Positions 54,589-63,271 of a DNA stretch of 64,000 nucleotides are shown piece after piece. A program made the translations under genes and the position numbers. The DNA comes from an uncultured Psychroserpens sp. Lineage in GTDB: Bacteria; Bacteroidota; Bacteroidia; Flavobacteriales; Flavobacteriaceae. How positions within the stretch are numbered: the first letter of the stretch is position 1; each line of letters begins with the position of its first letter. The notes beneath the pieces are model-generated. The model was not told the DNA's origin. It made no database searches and worked only from the letters and a program-made list of their open reading frames with translations. The stretch is taken from positions 124,001 to 188,000 of the forward strand of contig CANKZZ010000006.1 of NCBI GenBank assembly GCA_947488655.1, in the 5' to 3' direction.

Positions 54589-54705
54589 ATGAAAGTAAGA
54601 GCATCAGTTAAAAAAAGAAGTGTAGACTGTAAATTAGTCCGCAGAAAAGGTAGACTTTACGTCATTAACAAAAAGAATCCTAGATTCAAACAAAGACAAG
54701 GGTAA
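54589..54705 (+). CDS. rpmJ: 50S ribosomal protein L36 (zinc-free type)
   Basis: A 38-residue frame ([20 protein letters not shown], ending NPRFKQRQG) is L36. Of the four zinc ligands of the classical form only Cys14 remains; position 11 is Ser and the later Cys and His are replaced by Asn and Arg. This is the zinc-independent type. It lies 56 bp after infA and 2 bp before rpsM. Confidence 0.97.
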   Translation: MKVRASVKKRSVDCKLVRRKGRLYVINKKNPRFKQRQG

Positions 54706-54707
54706 TT

Positions 54708-55082
54708 ATGGCAAGAATTGCAGGTGTAGACATACCAAAACAGAAAAGAGGAGTAATCTCTTTAACTTATATCTATGGAGTAGGTAGAAGTAGAGCAGTA
54801 GAAATTTTAGCAGCAGCTAAAGTAGACGAAAGCATCAAAGTACAAGATTGGACAGATGATCAAATTGGAGCAATCCGTGACGCTGTTGGAACTTATACTA
54901 TTGAAGGTGAGTTACGTTCTGAAACACAATTAAACATTAAGCGATTAATGGATATTGGATGTTACAGAGGTATACGTCATAGAGCTGGACTTCCATTAAG
55001 AGGTCAGAGAACTAAAAACAACTCTAGAACTAGAAAAGGTAGAAGAAAAACTGTTGCTAACAAGAAAAAAGCAACTAAATAA
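54708..55082 (+). CDS. rpsM: 30S ribosomal protein S13
   Basis: uS13 of 124 residues from the 30S head, contacting P-site tRNA and the bridge to the 50[27 protein letters not shown] and [19 protein letters not shown] are typical. It opens the alpha-type cluster. Confidence 0.98.
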   Translation: MARIAGVDIPKQKRGVISLTYIYGVGRSRAVEILAAAKVDESIKVQDWTDDQIGAIRDAVGTYTIEGELRSETQLNIKRLMDIGCYRGIRHRAGLPLRGQRTKNNSRTRKGRRKTVANKKKATK

Positions 55083-55084
55083 TA

Positions 55085-55156
55085 AGTAGTCTTTAGTCTT
55101 TAGACGTTGGAAAGAATCTGTTTGAAATTTAACGGTTTAGGATTCTAGCGACTATT
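55085..55156 (+). promoter_or_regulatory. Three-way-junction-like RNA in the rpsM-rpsK spacer
   Basis: An outer stem pairs AGTAGTC (55085-55091) with GACTATT (55150-55156). It encloses a small hairpin at 55096-55105 (GTC-TTTA-GAC) and a perfect 6-bp stem AGAATC (55113-55118) with GATTCT (55141-55146). The spacer is 100 bp long, unusual inside the alpha cluster. Confidence 0.42.
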
Positions 55157-55182
55157 AACTAATACTAAAAACTAAATTTAAT

Positions 55183-55566
55183 ATGGCAAAGTCAAGTACT
55201 AAAAAACGTAAAGTAATAGTAGACGCTGTTGGAGAGGCTCATATTGCAGCTTCATTTAACAATATCCTTATTTCTTTAACAAACAAAAAAGGTGACGTAA
55301 TATCATGGTCATCAGCTGGTAAAATGGGATTTAGAGGTTCTAAAAAGAACACTCCATATGCTGCACAATTAGCTGCAGAAGATGCTGCAGGTGTAGCTAA
55401 AGAGGCTGGTTTAAAGAAAGTAAAAGTTTATGTAAAAGGACCTGGTAACGGAAGAGAATCTGCTATTAGATCTATTCATAACGCAGGTATCGAAGTAACA
55501 GAAATTATTGATGTTACTCCATTACCACACAATGGATGTCGTCCTCCTAAAAGAAGAAGAGTTTAA
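55183..55566 (+). CDS. rpsK: 30S ribosomal protein S11
   Basis: uS11 of 127 residues on the 30S platform. [32 protein letters not shown] and the end [18 protein letters not shown] are complete. It lies between two structured spacers. Confidence 0.98.
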   Translation: MAKSSTKKRKVIVDAVGEAHIAASFNNILISLTNKKGDVISWSSAGKMGFRGSKKNTPYAAQLAAEDAAGVAKEAGLKKVKVYVKGPGNGRESAIRSIHNAGIEVTEIIDVTPLPHNGCRPPKRRRV

Positions 55567-55607
55567 TCTGAAATCACATTCAGATATTGCATAACATTCG
55601 TTGTGCA
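55566..55607 (+). promoter_or_regulatory. Two tandem hairpins after rpsK
   Basis: ATCTGAA (55566-55572) pairs with TTCAGAT (55579-55585). Three bases later TGCATAAC (55588-55595) pairs with GTTGTGCA (55600-55607) around an ATTC loop. The T-run that follows is poor (TTCTCATATAT), so termination would be partial; processing is another option. Confidence 0.4.
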
Positions 55608-55671
55608 TTCTCATATATATTAAGATAAACTAATATTATTACAATTATGTATGATATTAGTTTATTTTGTA

Positions 55672-55679
55672 TAAATTTG
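55672..55679 (+). promoter_or_regulatory. -7 box before rpsD
   Basis: TAAATTTG, preceded by TTATTTTGTA, matches TAnnTTTG and closely resembles the boxes before eno and gltA. It suggests an internal promoter for rpsD-rpoA-rplQ with a leader of about 95 nt. Confidence 0.5.
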
Positions 55680-55781
55680 CAAACTGAAAAATAACAAACA
55701 AGTATCAACGAGAGGCAAACGTTTGTCGAAGGATAAGATTAAGACCTTAATTCACAAACACTCTCATAACAAATTTTTAAA

Positions 55782-56387
55782 ATGGCAAGATATACTGGTC
55801 CTAAAACTAAAATAGCCCGAAAATTCGGTGAAGCTATTTTTGGAGATGATAAAGCGTTCGAAAAAAGAAACTATCCTCCAGGTCAACATGGTGCAAATAA
55901 GCGTCGTGGAAAAAAATCTGAATATGCAATCCAGTTAATGGAGAAGCAAAAAGCGAAATATACTTACGGTATATTAGAAAAGCAATTCAGAAACATGTTC
56001 AAAAGAGCAACAGCTGCACAAGGTATCACAGGTCAAGTTTTATTACAACTCTGTGAATCTCGTTTAGATAACGTAGCTTATAGAATGGGATTATCTCCTT
56101 CTAGAAGTGGTGCAAGACAATTAGTTTCTCACAGACATATTACTGTGAATGGAGAAATTGTAAACATTCCTTCTTACCAATTAAAAGCAGGAGATGTTGT
56201 AGCGGTTAGAGAAAAATCTAAATCGTTAGAATCTATCCAATCATCATTAGCTAATTCTAGCAATGTATATGAGTGGATTACTTGGAACAATGATACTAAA
56301 CAAGGTACATACGTTTCTATTCCTGAAAGAATTCAAATACCAGAAAACATCAACGAACAATATATCGTTGAATTGTACTCTAAATAA
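55782..56387 (+). CDS. rpsD: 30S ribosomal protein S4
   Basis: uS4 of 201 residues, a primary 16S binder. [21 protein letters not shown], the S4 RNA-binding domain ([34 protein letters not shown]) and the [12 protein letters not shown] stretch are typical. No zinc-binding Cys cluster is present in the N-domain. In many bacteria S4 represses its own operon; the 215-bp upstream gap here is a plausible site. Confidence 0.98.
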   Translation: MARYTGPKTKIARKFGEAIFGDDKAFEKRNYPPGQHGANKRRGKKSEYAIQLMEKQKAKYTYGILEKQFRNMFKRATAAQGITGQVLLQLCESRLDNVAYRMGLSPSRSGARQLVSHRHITVNGEIVNIPSYQLKAGDVVAVREKSKSLESIQSSLANSSNVYEWITWNNDTKQGTYVSIPERIQIPENINEQYIVELYSK

Positions 56388-56481
56388 TAATTAATCACAT
56401 TGGTATTTAGCCAAAGGATTTATTAGTCTTCTTCATACTTTTAAATCGCGCAACTAAATAACAATTAAAACGAAGAAAACT

Positions 56482-57474
56482 ATGGCAATTTTAAATTTTC
56501 AAAAACCAGATAAGGTTATCATGATTGATTCTACTGAATTCGAAGGTAAATTCGAGTTTAGACCATTAGAACCAGGATATGGTTTAACTGTTGGTAATGC
56601 ACTTAGAAGAGTATTATTATCTTCATTAGAAGGTTTCGCAATTACTTCTATTAGAATAGAAGGTGTTGATCACGAATTTTCTACAATTACAGGTGTAGTT
56701 GAAGATGTTACAGAAATGATTTTGAACTTAAAGCAAGTTAACTTTAAGCGTCAAATTGATGAAGTAGACAATGAGTCTGTTTCTATCTCAATTTCTGGTC
56801 AAAACCAAATTACTGCAGGTGACTTTCAAAAGTTTATCTCAGGATTTCAAGTATTAAATAAAGACTTAGTGATCTGTAATTTAGATCCTAAAGTTAATAT
56901 TAATATGGAGATTACAATTGAAAAAGGTAGAGGGTATGTTCCTGCAGAAGAAAATAAGAAAGCTTCAGCACCAATAGGTACAATCTTTACAGATTCAATT
57001 TATACTCCTATCACAAATGTTAAGTATAGCATTGAAAACTTTCGTGTTGAGCAAAAAACCGATTATGAAAAATTAGTTTTTGAAATTCAAACAGATGGTT
57101 CAATTGCACCAAAAGATGCATTAACAGAAGCAGCAAAAATATTAATTCACCACTTTATGTTATTCTCAGATGAGCGTATCACATTAGAGGCTGATGAAAT
57201 TGCTCAAACAGAAACTTATGATGAAGAATCTCTTCACATGAGACAATTATTGAAAACTAAATTAGTTGATATGGATCTTTCTGTTCGTGCTTTAAATTGT
57301 TTAAAAGCTGCAGAAGTTGATACTTTAGGAGACTTAGTATCATTCAATAAAAATGACTTAATGAAGTTCCGTAACTTTGGTAAGAAATCTTTAACAGAGC
57401 TTGAAGAGCTTGTTAATGTTAAAGGTCTTAACTTCGGAATGGATTTAGCAAAATACAAATTAGACAAAGATTAA
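56482..57474 (+). CDS. rpoA: DNA-directed RNA polymerase subunit alpha
   Basis: The 330-residue alpha subunit has the N-terminal assembly domain ([32 protein letters not shown], residues 18-50) and the C-terminal DNA- and activator-binding domain from about residue 250 ([36 protein letters not shown]). The acidic linker (ETYDEESLH) is short. It lies 94 bp after rpsD and 65 bp before rplQ. Confidence 0.99.
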   Translation: MAILNFQKPDKVIMIDSTEFEGKFEFRPLEPGYGLTVGNALRRVLLSSLEGFAITSIRIEGVDHEFSTITGVVEDVTEMILNLKQVNFKRQIDEVDNESVSISISGQNQITAGDFQKFISGFQVLNKDLVICNLDPKVNINMEITIEKGRGYVPAEENKKASAPIGTIFTDSIYTPITNVKYSIENFRVEQKTDYEKLVFEIQTDGSIAPKDALTEAAKILIHHFMLFSDERITLEADEIAQTETYDEESLHMRQLLKTKLVDMDLSVRALNCLKAAEVDTLGDLVSFNKNDLMKFRNFGKKSLTELEELVNVKGLNFGMDLAKYKLDKD

Positions 57475-57483
57475 TTTTTAACA

Positions 57484-57527
57484 ATCATATTTTGCTCCTC
57501 GATTTACGAGTTTGGTAGCAAGATGAT
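57484..57527 (+). promoter_or_regulatory. Nested stem-loop leader of rplQ
   Basis: Three stems nest in the 65-bp rpoA-rplQ gap: ATCAT (57484-57488) with ATGAT (57523-57527), TTGCT (57492-57496) with AGCAA (57517-57521), and CTCG (57498-57501) with CGAG (57507-57510) around ATTTA. No T-run follows, so a terminator is unlikely; a protein-binding or processing element is more plausible. Confidence 0.5.
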
Positions 57528-57539
57528 AAAACAAACGTC

Positions 57540-58010
57540 ATGAGACACGGAAAGAAATTTAACCATTTAGGAAGACAGACAGCTCATAGAAAAGCAATGT
57601 TAGCTAATATGGCATGTTCATTAATTGAGCACAAGCGTATCAACACAACAGTTGCAAAAGCAAAAGCTTTAAAGCAATTTGTTGAGCCAATGATTACTAA
57701 ATCTAAGGAGGATACAACACATAACAGACGTATTGTTATGGCCAAATTAAGACAAAAAGATATTGTTACAGAATTATTTAGAGATGTAGCAGTTAAAATT
57801 GGTGATCGTCCAGGTGGTTATACAAGAATCATCAAATTAGGAAATAGACTTGGTGATAACGCTGATATGGCGATGATAGAGTTAGTAGATTATAATGAAA
57901 TCTACAATGCAGGCAAGGTAGAGAAGAAGACAACTAGAAGAAGTCGTCGAGGAGGTTCTAAACCAGCAGCAGCTCCAGTTGAAACTAAAGCAACTAACGA
58001 AGAAGAATAA
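57540..58010 (+). CDS. rplQ: 50S ribosomal protein L17
   Basis: bL17 of 156 residues near the tunnel exit. [31 protein letters not shown] starts the core, which ends near residue 125; a basic, Ala-rich tail ([20 protein letters not shown]) extends it beyond the E. coli protein. It closes the ribosomal superoperon and is followed by a strong terminator. Confidence 0.98.
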   Translation: MRHGKKFNHLGRQTAHRKAMLANMACSLIEHKRINTTVAKAKALKQFVEPMITKSKEDTTHNRRIVMAKLRQKDIVTELFRDVAVKIGDRPGGYTRIIKLGNRLGDNADMAMIELVDYNEIYNAGKVEKKTTRRSRRGGSKPAAAPVETKATNEEE

Positions 58011-58033
58011 ATGTTAATAAGCATTTAATATAT

Positions 58034-58068
58034 AAAGGATAATCTATTTTAGATTATCCTTTTTTTTA
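58034..58068 (+). terminator. Terminator of the ribosomal superoperon
   Basis: AAAGGATAATCT (58034-58045) pairs with AGATTATCCTTT (58051-58062), followed by further T to a run of eight. It stands 24 bp after the rplQ stop. Confidence 0.9.
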
Positions 58069-58099
58069 TAGATTTTTGTGAATGTAAGATTAATGATTA

Positions 58100-58218
58100 G
58101 GACGTTACCTTTTGCCACTATAATTGTAGAGATTGTCAAAGTTCAGTTAAGCAAAAGGTCAGGCTTTCACTACTCGCTCTCTGCGAGGAGCTCAAACAAA
58201 CCGTTCAATCCTTAACGC
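58100..58218. repeat. Palindrome-rich dispersed-repeat candidate
   Basis: This noncoding stretch is bounded by CGTTA (58103-58107) and TAACG (58213-58217). ACCTTTTGC (58107-58115) is inverted perfectly as GCAAAAGGT (58151-58159). CTCGC (58173-58177) and GCGAG (58183-58187) form a third stem. The right part (GGCTTTCACTACTCGC, CTCAAACAAACCGTTCAATC) resembles, from memory, a family of intergenic elements seen repeatedly in Bacteroidetes. No frame is open. The rest of the 285-bp rplQ-carA gap holds nothing more than a weak TAGATTTA box at 58245. Confidence 0.5.
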
Positions 58219-58295
58219 AAAAGAATGCTTAGATACCTAAATGATAGATTTATAACTAGTAAACACAACAACGAAAAAACAACATTTCAACACAC

Positions 58296-59405
58296 ATGAC
58301 AATGAAATACCAAAAACGTAAAAAAGCCTTAATCTTACTTGCAGACGGAACAATTTTTCATGGTAAATCAATAGGTAAAGAAGGAACAGCTTTTGGAGAG
58401 GTATGTTTCAATACAGGTACAACAGGTTATCAAGAAATTTTTACAGACCCTTCTTATTACGGTCAGTTAATGGTTACCACTAATGCCCATATTGGTAATT
58501 ATGGTACTAAAGTTGAAGAATCCGAATCTGATTCAACTAAAATAGCAGGTCTTATTTGTAAAAATTTTAGTTTTAACTATTCTCGTCCAGATGGTGATAA
58601 ATCGTTAGAAGAGTTTTTAGATGAAAATAATTTATTAGCAATATCAGATGTTGACACACGCGCACTTGTAAGTCATATTAGAGATCATGGTGCAATGAAC
58701 GCAGTTATATCTACAGATGTTGAAAATGTTGAAAATTTGAAGAAGCAACTTTCCGAAGTACCAAGTATGGAAGGTTTAGAGTTAGCATCTCAAGTATCTA
58801 CAAAAGAACCATACTTTTTTGGTAACGAAAATGCCACCTATAAAATTGCTGCTTTAGATATTGGGATTAAAAAGAACATACTACGTAACCTAGCTAAACG
58901 CGATGCTTATATAAAAGTGTTCCCTTTTAATTCTAAATTTGAAGATTTAGAAGCATTTAACCCAGATGGCTATTTCTTGTCAAATGGTCCTGGAGATCCA
59001 GAACCTTTAGTTGAAGCTCAAACATTAGCTAAAGAAATTATAAAAAGAGACTTACCATTATTTGGGATTTGCTTAGGACATCAAGTTATTGCCTTAGCAA
59101 ATGGGATATCTACATATAAAATGCATAATGGCCATAGAGGTATAAATCATCCTGTAAAAAATCTAGTAACAACTAAGGGCGAAATCACATCTCAAAATCA
59201 TGGGTTTGCGATTAATCGTGACGAAACCGAAAATAATCAAGAATTAGAAATAACTCATGTACATCTTAATGATGATACGGTCATGGGAATAAAAATGAAA
59301 AATAAAAACTGTTTTTCAGTCCAATACCACCCAGAAGCAAGTCCTGGACCAAACGACTCAAACTATTTATTTGATCAGTTTATTCAAAATATGAAAAAGA
59401 AATAA
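58296..59405 (+). CDS. carA: Carbamoyl-phosphate synthase small subunit
   Basis: The 369-residue glutaminase subunit supplies ammonia for carbamoyl phosphate (pyrimidines and arginine). The N-domain has LILLADGTIFHGKSIGKEGTAFGEVCFNT; the class I amidotransferase domain has the nucleophile in FGICLGHQ (Cys near residue 258) and the His-Glu pair in VQYHPEASPGP. The start is ATG at 58296; a second ATG two codons later is possible. The large subunit gene carB, often next door, is not in this window, so CarB must be encoded elsewhere. Confidence 0.96.
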   Translation: MTMKYQKRKKALILLADGTIFHGKSIGKEGTAFGEVCFNTGTTGYQEIFTDPSYYGQLMVTTNAHIGNYGTKVEESESDSTKIAGLICKNFSFNYSRPDGDKSLEEFLDENNLLAISDVDTRALVSHIRDHGAMNAVISTDVENVENLKKQLSEVPSMEGLELASQVSTKEPYFFGNENATYKIAALDIGIKKNILRNLAKRDAYIKVFPFNSKFEDLEAFNPDGYFLSNGPGDPEPLVEAQTLAKEIIKRDLPLFGICLGHQVIALANGISTYKMHNGHRGINHPVKNLVTTKGEITSQNHGFAINRDETENNQELEITHVHLNDDTVMGIKMKNKNCFSVQYHPEASPGPNDSNYLFDQFIQNMKKK

Positions 59406-59410
59406 TACAA

Positions 59411-59447
59411 AAAAAGCAACGAAAGGTAAATTTCGTTGCTTTTTCTC
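59411..59447 (+). terminator. Terminator after carA
   Basis: AAAAAGCAACGAAA (59411-59424) and TTTCGTTGCTTTTT (59431-59444) form a perfect 14-bp stem with a 6-nt loop, ending in T-rich sequence. Confidence 0.92.
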
Positions 59448-59483
59448 TTTTACGAAAACATTATAGTTAACATAATATGTAAT

Positions 59484-59498
59484 TCTACTTCAAGTAGA
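59484..59498. promoter_or_regulatory. Inverted repeat upstream of eno
   Basis: TCTACTT-C-AAGTAGA is a perfect palindrome with 7-bp arms and a single central base. It lies 23 bp upstream of the -7 box of eno, where an activator or repressor could bind. Confidence 0.35.
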
Positions 59499-59521
59499 TT
59501 ATAAATAGACCAACTATTTTG

Positions 59522-59529
59522 TAAATTTG
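59522..59529 (+). promoter_or_regulatory. -7 box of eno
   Basis: TAAATTTG, preceded by CTATTTTG, matches TAnnTTTG and lies 34 bp before the ATG of eno. No clear -33 TTTG. Confidence 0.5.
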
Positions 59530-59548
59530 AACTTAAATATAGAACTAA

Positions 59549-60856
<1,308 letters not shown>

Positions 60857-60880
60857 CGTTGTACTTACAAAAAGATAATA

Positions 60881-60916
60881 AAAAAAACCTATACGTAACT
60901 CGTGTAGGTTTTTTTT
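60881..60916. terminator. Bidirectional terminator between eno and the DUF481 gene
   Basis: CCTATACG (60888-60895) pairs with CGTGTAGG (60901-60908, one G-U). Seven A precede and eight T follow, so both strands end in U-runs. Confidence 0.88.
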
Positions 60917-60957
60917 ATAAGCGTAAGATATTTTATGTAATTAAAGAGAAGCAATTA

Positions 60958-61710
60958 TTAAAAACTATATACCAGTCCATTAGTTAATTCAAATTGTGTT
61001 TTCGGTATATCAGTACTCACAGGTACAGCATCAAAGAAGTAATTAAAATTGGTTTTAAATGCCAAATTTTTCCAAATCTCAAATAGTAGAGACGTATTGC
61101 TAGAAAAGCGATAATCACTAAATGCATTTAATTTTGGCTGGTAATAGCTTGTACTAATTATACTTATTGTTTTAGTTGGATACATGCTAAACGATAAATA
61201 CGCGCTTCCTCTCACATCATTTTGCGTTCGGTCACTAATCACGTTAGAGGCTTTTTCGTACTCATACATAATTAACGTACCAAGATAAAAACGATAGTTA
61301 TCACTTTTGGTCAATTTAAAACGTGGGCCAGTACCGATAAGACCTCTAAAATCAATTTGCGAAATAGCATCGTATTGTGCTTGTGTAAAAGCTTCCCATT
61401 TTAAACGATCTGTAACTTTTCTATTATAACGTAAATGTTGAGTACCTCGATTAATTAAATCGTTTCCTTCTATCTTCTGAAAGTTTAAATCATTAACAAA
61501 TAGCCACAAATTAGTTTGATCGTTATATTGTACATGAGCTTTGTTAGCAATTCTAAAAATGTCATTTTTATTTTTTATTAACGAAATATCTAGACTTACC
61601 GAGCCAGTCCATTTAGCAGAGTCTGTTACTTTTCTTAAAGTCTCAACATTAATAACTTGAGAGGAACTCGTTAGACCTAAAAAGAAAATTATAAAGGTTA
61701 GTTTTTGCAT
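60958..61710 (-). CDS. DUF481 outer membrane protein
   Basis: The 250-residue protein has a signal peptide (MQKLTFIIFFLGLTSSSQ) and the beta-barrel pattern of DUF481, a small outer membrane family: WTGSVSLDISLIKNKND, WEAFTQAQYDAISQIDFRGLIGTGPRF, and a terminal strand FELTNGLVYSF ending in Phe. Family members such as YdiY are induced by salt or acid in other bacteria, but the role is unknown. It is a single minus-strand gene between eno and gltA. Confidence 0.88.
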   Translation of the reverse strand: MQKLTFIIFFLGLTSSSQVINVETLRKVTDSAKWTGSVSLDISLIKNKNDIFRIANKAHVQYNDQTNLWLFVNDLNFQKIEGNDLINRGTQHLRYNRKVTDRLKWEAFTQAQYDAISQIDFRGLIGTGPRFKLTKSDNYRFYLGTLIMYEYEKASNVISDRTQNDVRGSAYLSFSMYPTKTISIISTSYYQPKLNAFSDYRFSSNTSLLFEIWKNLAFKTNFNYFFDAVPVSTDIPKTQFELTNGLVYSF

Positions 61711-61868
61711 GTTTATAAAATTAGGATGTAAAAATAAAGTTTTAATCTATAATGAAACATCACTTATTTCAATACTGCAATTTTCCGAAGAAAAGAAGTA
61801 TATATTTCTTCAATATCATAATTGTTAAAAGCATTATAAATGTACTTCGTAAATCCTTAGATATTTTG

Positions 61869-61876
61869 TAAATTTA
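61869..61876 (+). promoter_or_regulatory. -7-like box of gltA
   Basis: TAAATTTA, preceded by ATATTTTG, matches seven of eight consensus positions and closely resembles the eno box. CTTC/TTCG around 61845-61849 lies at -33 spacing. The leader would be about 40 nt. Confidence 0.42.
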
Positions 61877-61919
61877 CATTCCGCATAAAAAATTAAATTT
61901 TAATATAATCTTATAATAA

Positions 61920-63206
61920 ATGTCAGATAAAGCTACGCTAGAAATTAACGGTGAAAAACATGAGTTTCCGTTAATTACAGGTACAGAAAATGAAGTCGCA
62001 ATAGATATCAAAACGCTAAGAGGCGTTACAGGTGGTGTAACAACTATAGATCCAGGATATAAAAATACAGGCTCTTGTGAAAGTGCTATAACTTTTTTAG
62101 ATGGAGAAAAAGGTATTTTAAGATATCGAGGATATTCTATAGAGGAATTAGCAGAAAAGGCAGATTTTCTTGAAGTAGCATATCTTTTAATTTTTGGTGA
62201 ATTACCAAATACAACTCAATTAGAGAAATTTCATTCAGATATTAAAAAGCACTCTGTTGTTGATGATGATATTAAGAAAATATTAGACGCATTTCCAAAG
62301 TCTGCACATCCAATGGGAGTTTTAGCATCTTTAACAAGTGCTTTAACCGCTTTTAATCCTACGTCTGTAAATGTAGATTCTGAAGAAGAAATGTATAACG
62401 CAATTGTTAGAATTTTAGGTAAGTTTCCAATATTGGTAGCTTGGACAATGCGTAAAAAACATGGTATGCCATTAGATTATGGTAGCTCATCTTTAGGCTA
62501 TGTAGAAAACATCTTGCAAATGATGTTTAAACGCCCAGATGAAGAGTATAAGCAAAATCCAATATTAGTAAATGCATTAGATAAATTATTAATTCTTCAT
62601 GCAGATCATGAGCAAAACTGTTCTACATCTACTGTAAGAATTACAGGATCATCTCATGCAGGATTATTTGTATCATTATCTGCTGGAATATCTGCACTTT
62701 GGGGACCATTACATGGTGGAGCAAACCAAGCTGTTTTAGAAATGTTAGAAGACATAAAGGAAGATGGAGGAGATACTAAAAAGTATATGGCTAAAGCTAA
62801 AGATAAAAGTGATCCTTTTAGATTAATGGGCTTTGGACACCGTGTTTATAAAAACTTTGATCCTAGAGCAAAGATTATTAAAGTGGCTGCAGATGAAGTT
62901 TTAGCAGACTTAGGTGTAGAAGATCCAATCTTAGATATAGCAAAAGGTTTAGCAAAAGAAGCATTAGAAGATCCTTATTTTGTAGACAGAAAATTATACC
63001 CTAACGTAGATTTTTACTCAGGTATAATTTATAGAGCAATGGGAATTCCTGTAGAAATGTTTACAGTAATGTTTGCATTAGGTCGTTTACCAGGTTGGAT
63101 TGCACAATGGAAAGAAATGCGCATGCGTAAAGAGCCAATTGGTCGTCCACGTCAATTATACATTGGTGAAACATACAGACCATTTAAAGAAATTAATAAA
63201 AGATAA
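61920..63206 (+). CDS. gltA: Citrate synthase
   Basis: The 428-residue type II enzyme condenses acetyl-CoA and oxaloacetate at the entry of the citric acid cycle. The catalytic histidines are in HADHEQNCSTSTVRI (near residue 227) and GPLHGGANQAV (near 264), and the aspartate follows GFGHRVYKNFDPRAK. The length and the N-terminal small domain with LEINGEKHEFPLITGTE agree with the NADH-sensitive hexameric group, but regulation cannot be read from the sequence. Confidence 0.98.
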   Translation: MSDKATLEINGEKHEFPLITGTENEVAIDIKTLRGVTGGVTTIDPGYKNTGSCESAITFLDGEKGILRYRGYSIEELAEKADFLEVAYLLIFGELPNTTQLEKFHSDIKKHSVVDDDIKKILDAFPKSAHPMGVLASLTSALTAFNPTSVNVDSEEEMYNAIVRILGKFPILVAWTMRKKHGMPLDYGSSSLGYVENILQMMFKRPDEEYKQNPILVNALDKLLILHADHEQNCSTSTVRITGSSHAGLFVSLSAGISALWGPLHGGANQAVLEMLEDIKEDGGDTKKYMAKAKDKSDPFRLMGFGHRVYKNFDPRAKIIKVAADEVLADLGVEDPILDIAKGLAKEALEDPYFVDRKLYPNVDFYSGIIYRAMGIPVEMFTVMFALGRLPGWIAQWKEMRMRKEPIGRPRQLYIGETYRPFKEINKR

Positions 63207-63223
63207 ACTGTTTTAACAGTATT

Positions 63224-63259
63224 AAAAAAAGCTCCATCAATTATAATGGAGCTTTTTTT
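63224..63259 (+). terminator. Terminator after gltA
   Basis: GCTCCAT (63231-63237) pairs with ATGGAGC (63246-63252), with seven A before and seven T after. A second perfect palindrome ACTGTTTTAACAGT lies just upstream at 63207-63220. Confidence 0.88.
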
Positions 63260-63266
63260 ATATTTG
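63259..63266 (+). promoter_or_regulatory. -7 box abutting the ATG of the amidinotransferase gene
   Basis: TATATTTG overlaps the end of the T-run of the gltA terminator and ends 5 bp before the ATG at 63272, so a transcript would be leaderless. The -33 position is inside the terminator stem. Confidence 0.35.
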
Positions 63267-63271
63267 TAACT

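Noticed and set aside
63207-63220. Perfect palindrome ACTGTTTTAACAGT after gltA as an operator
   Set aside because: It lies directly behind the stop codon and before a terminator, so it more likely belongs to the 3' end of the gltA mRNA.
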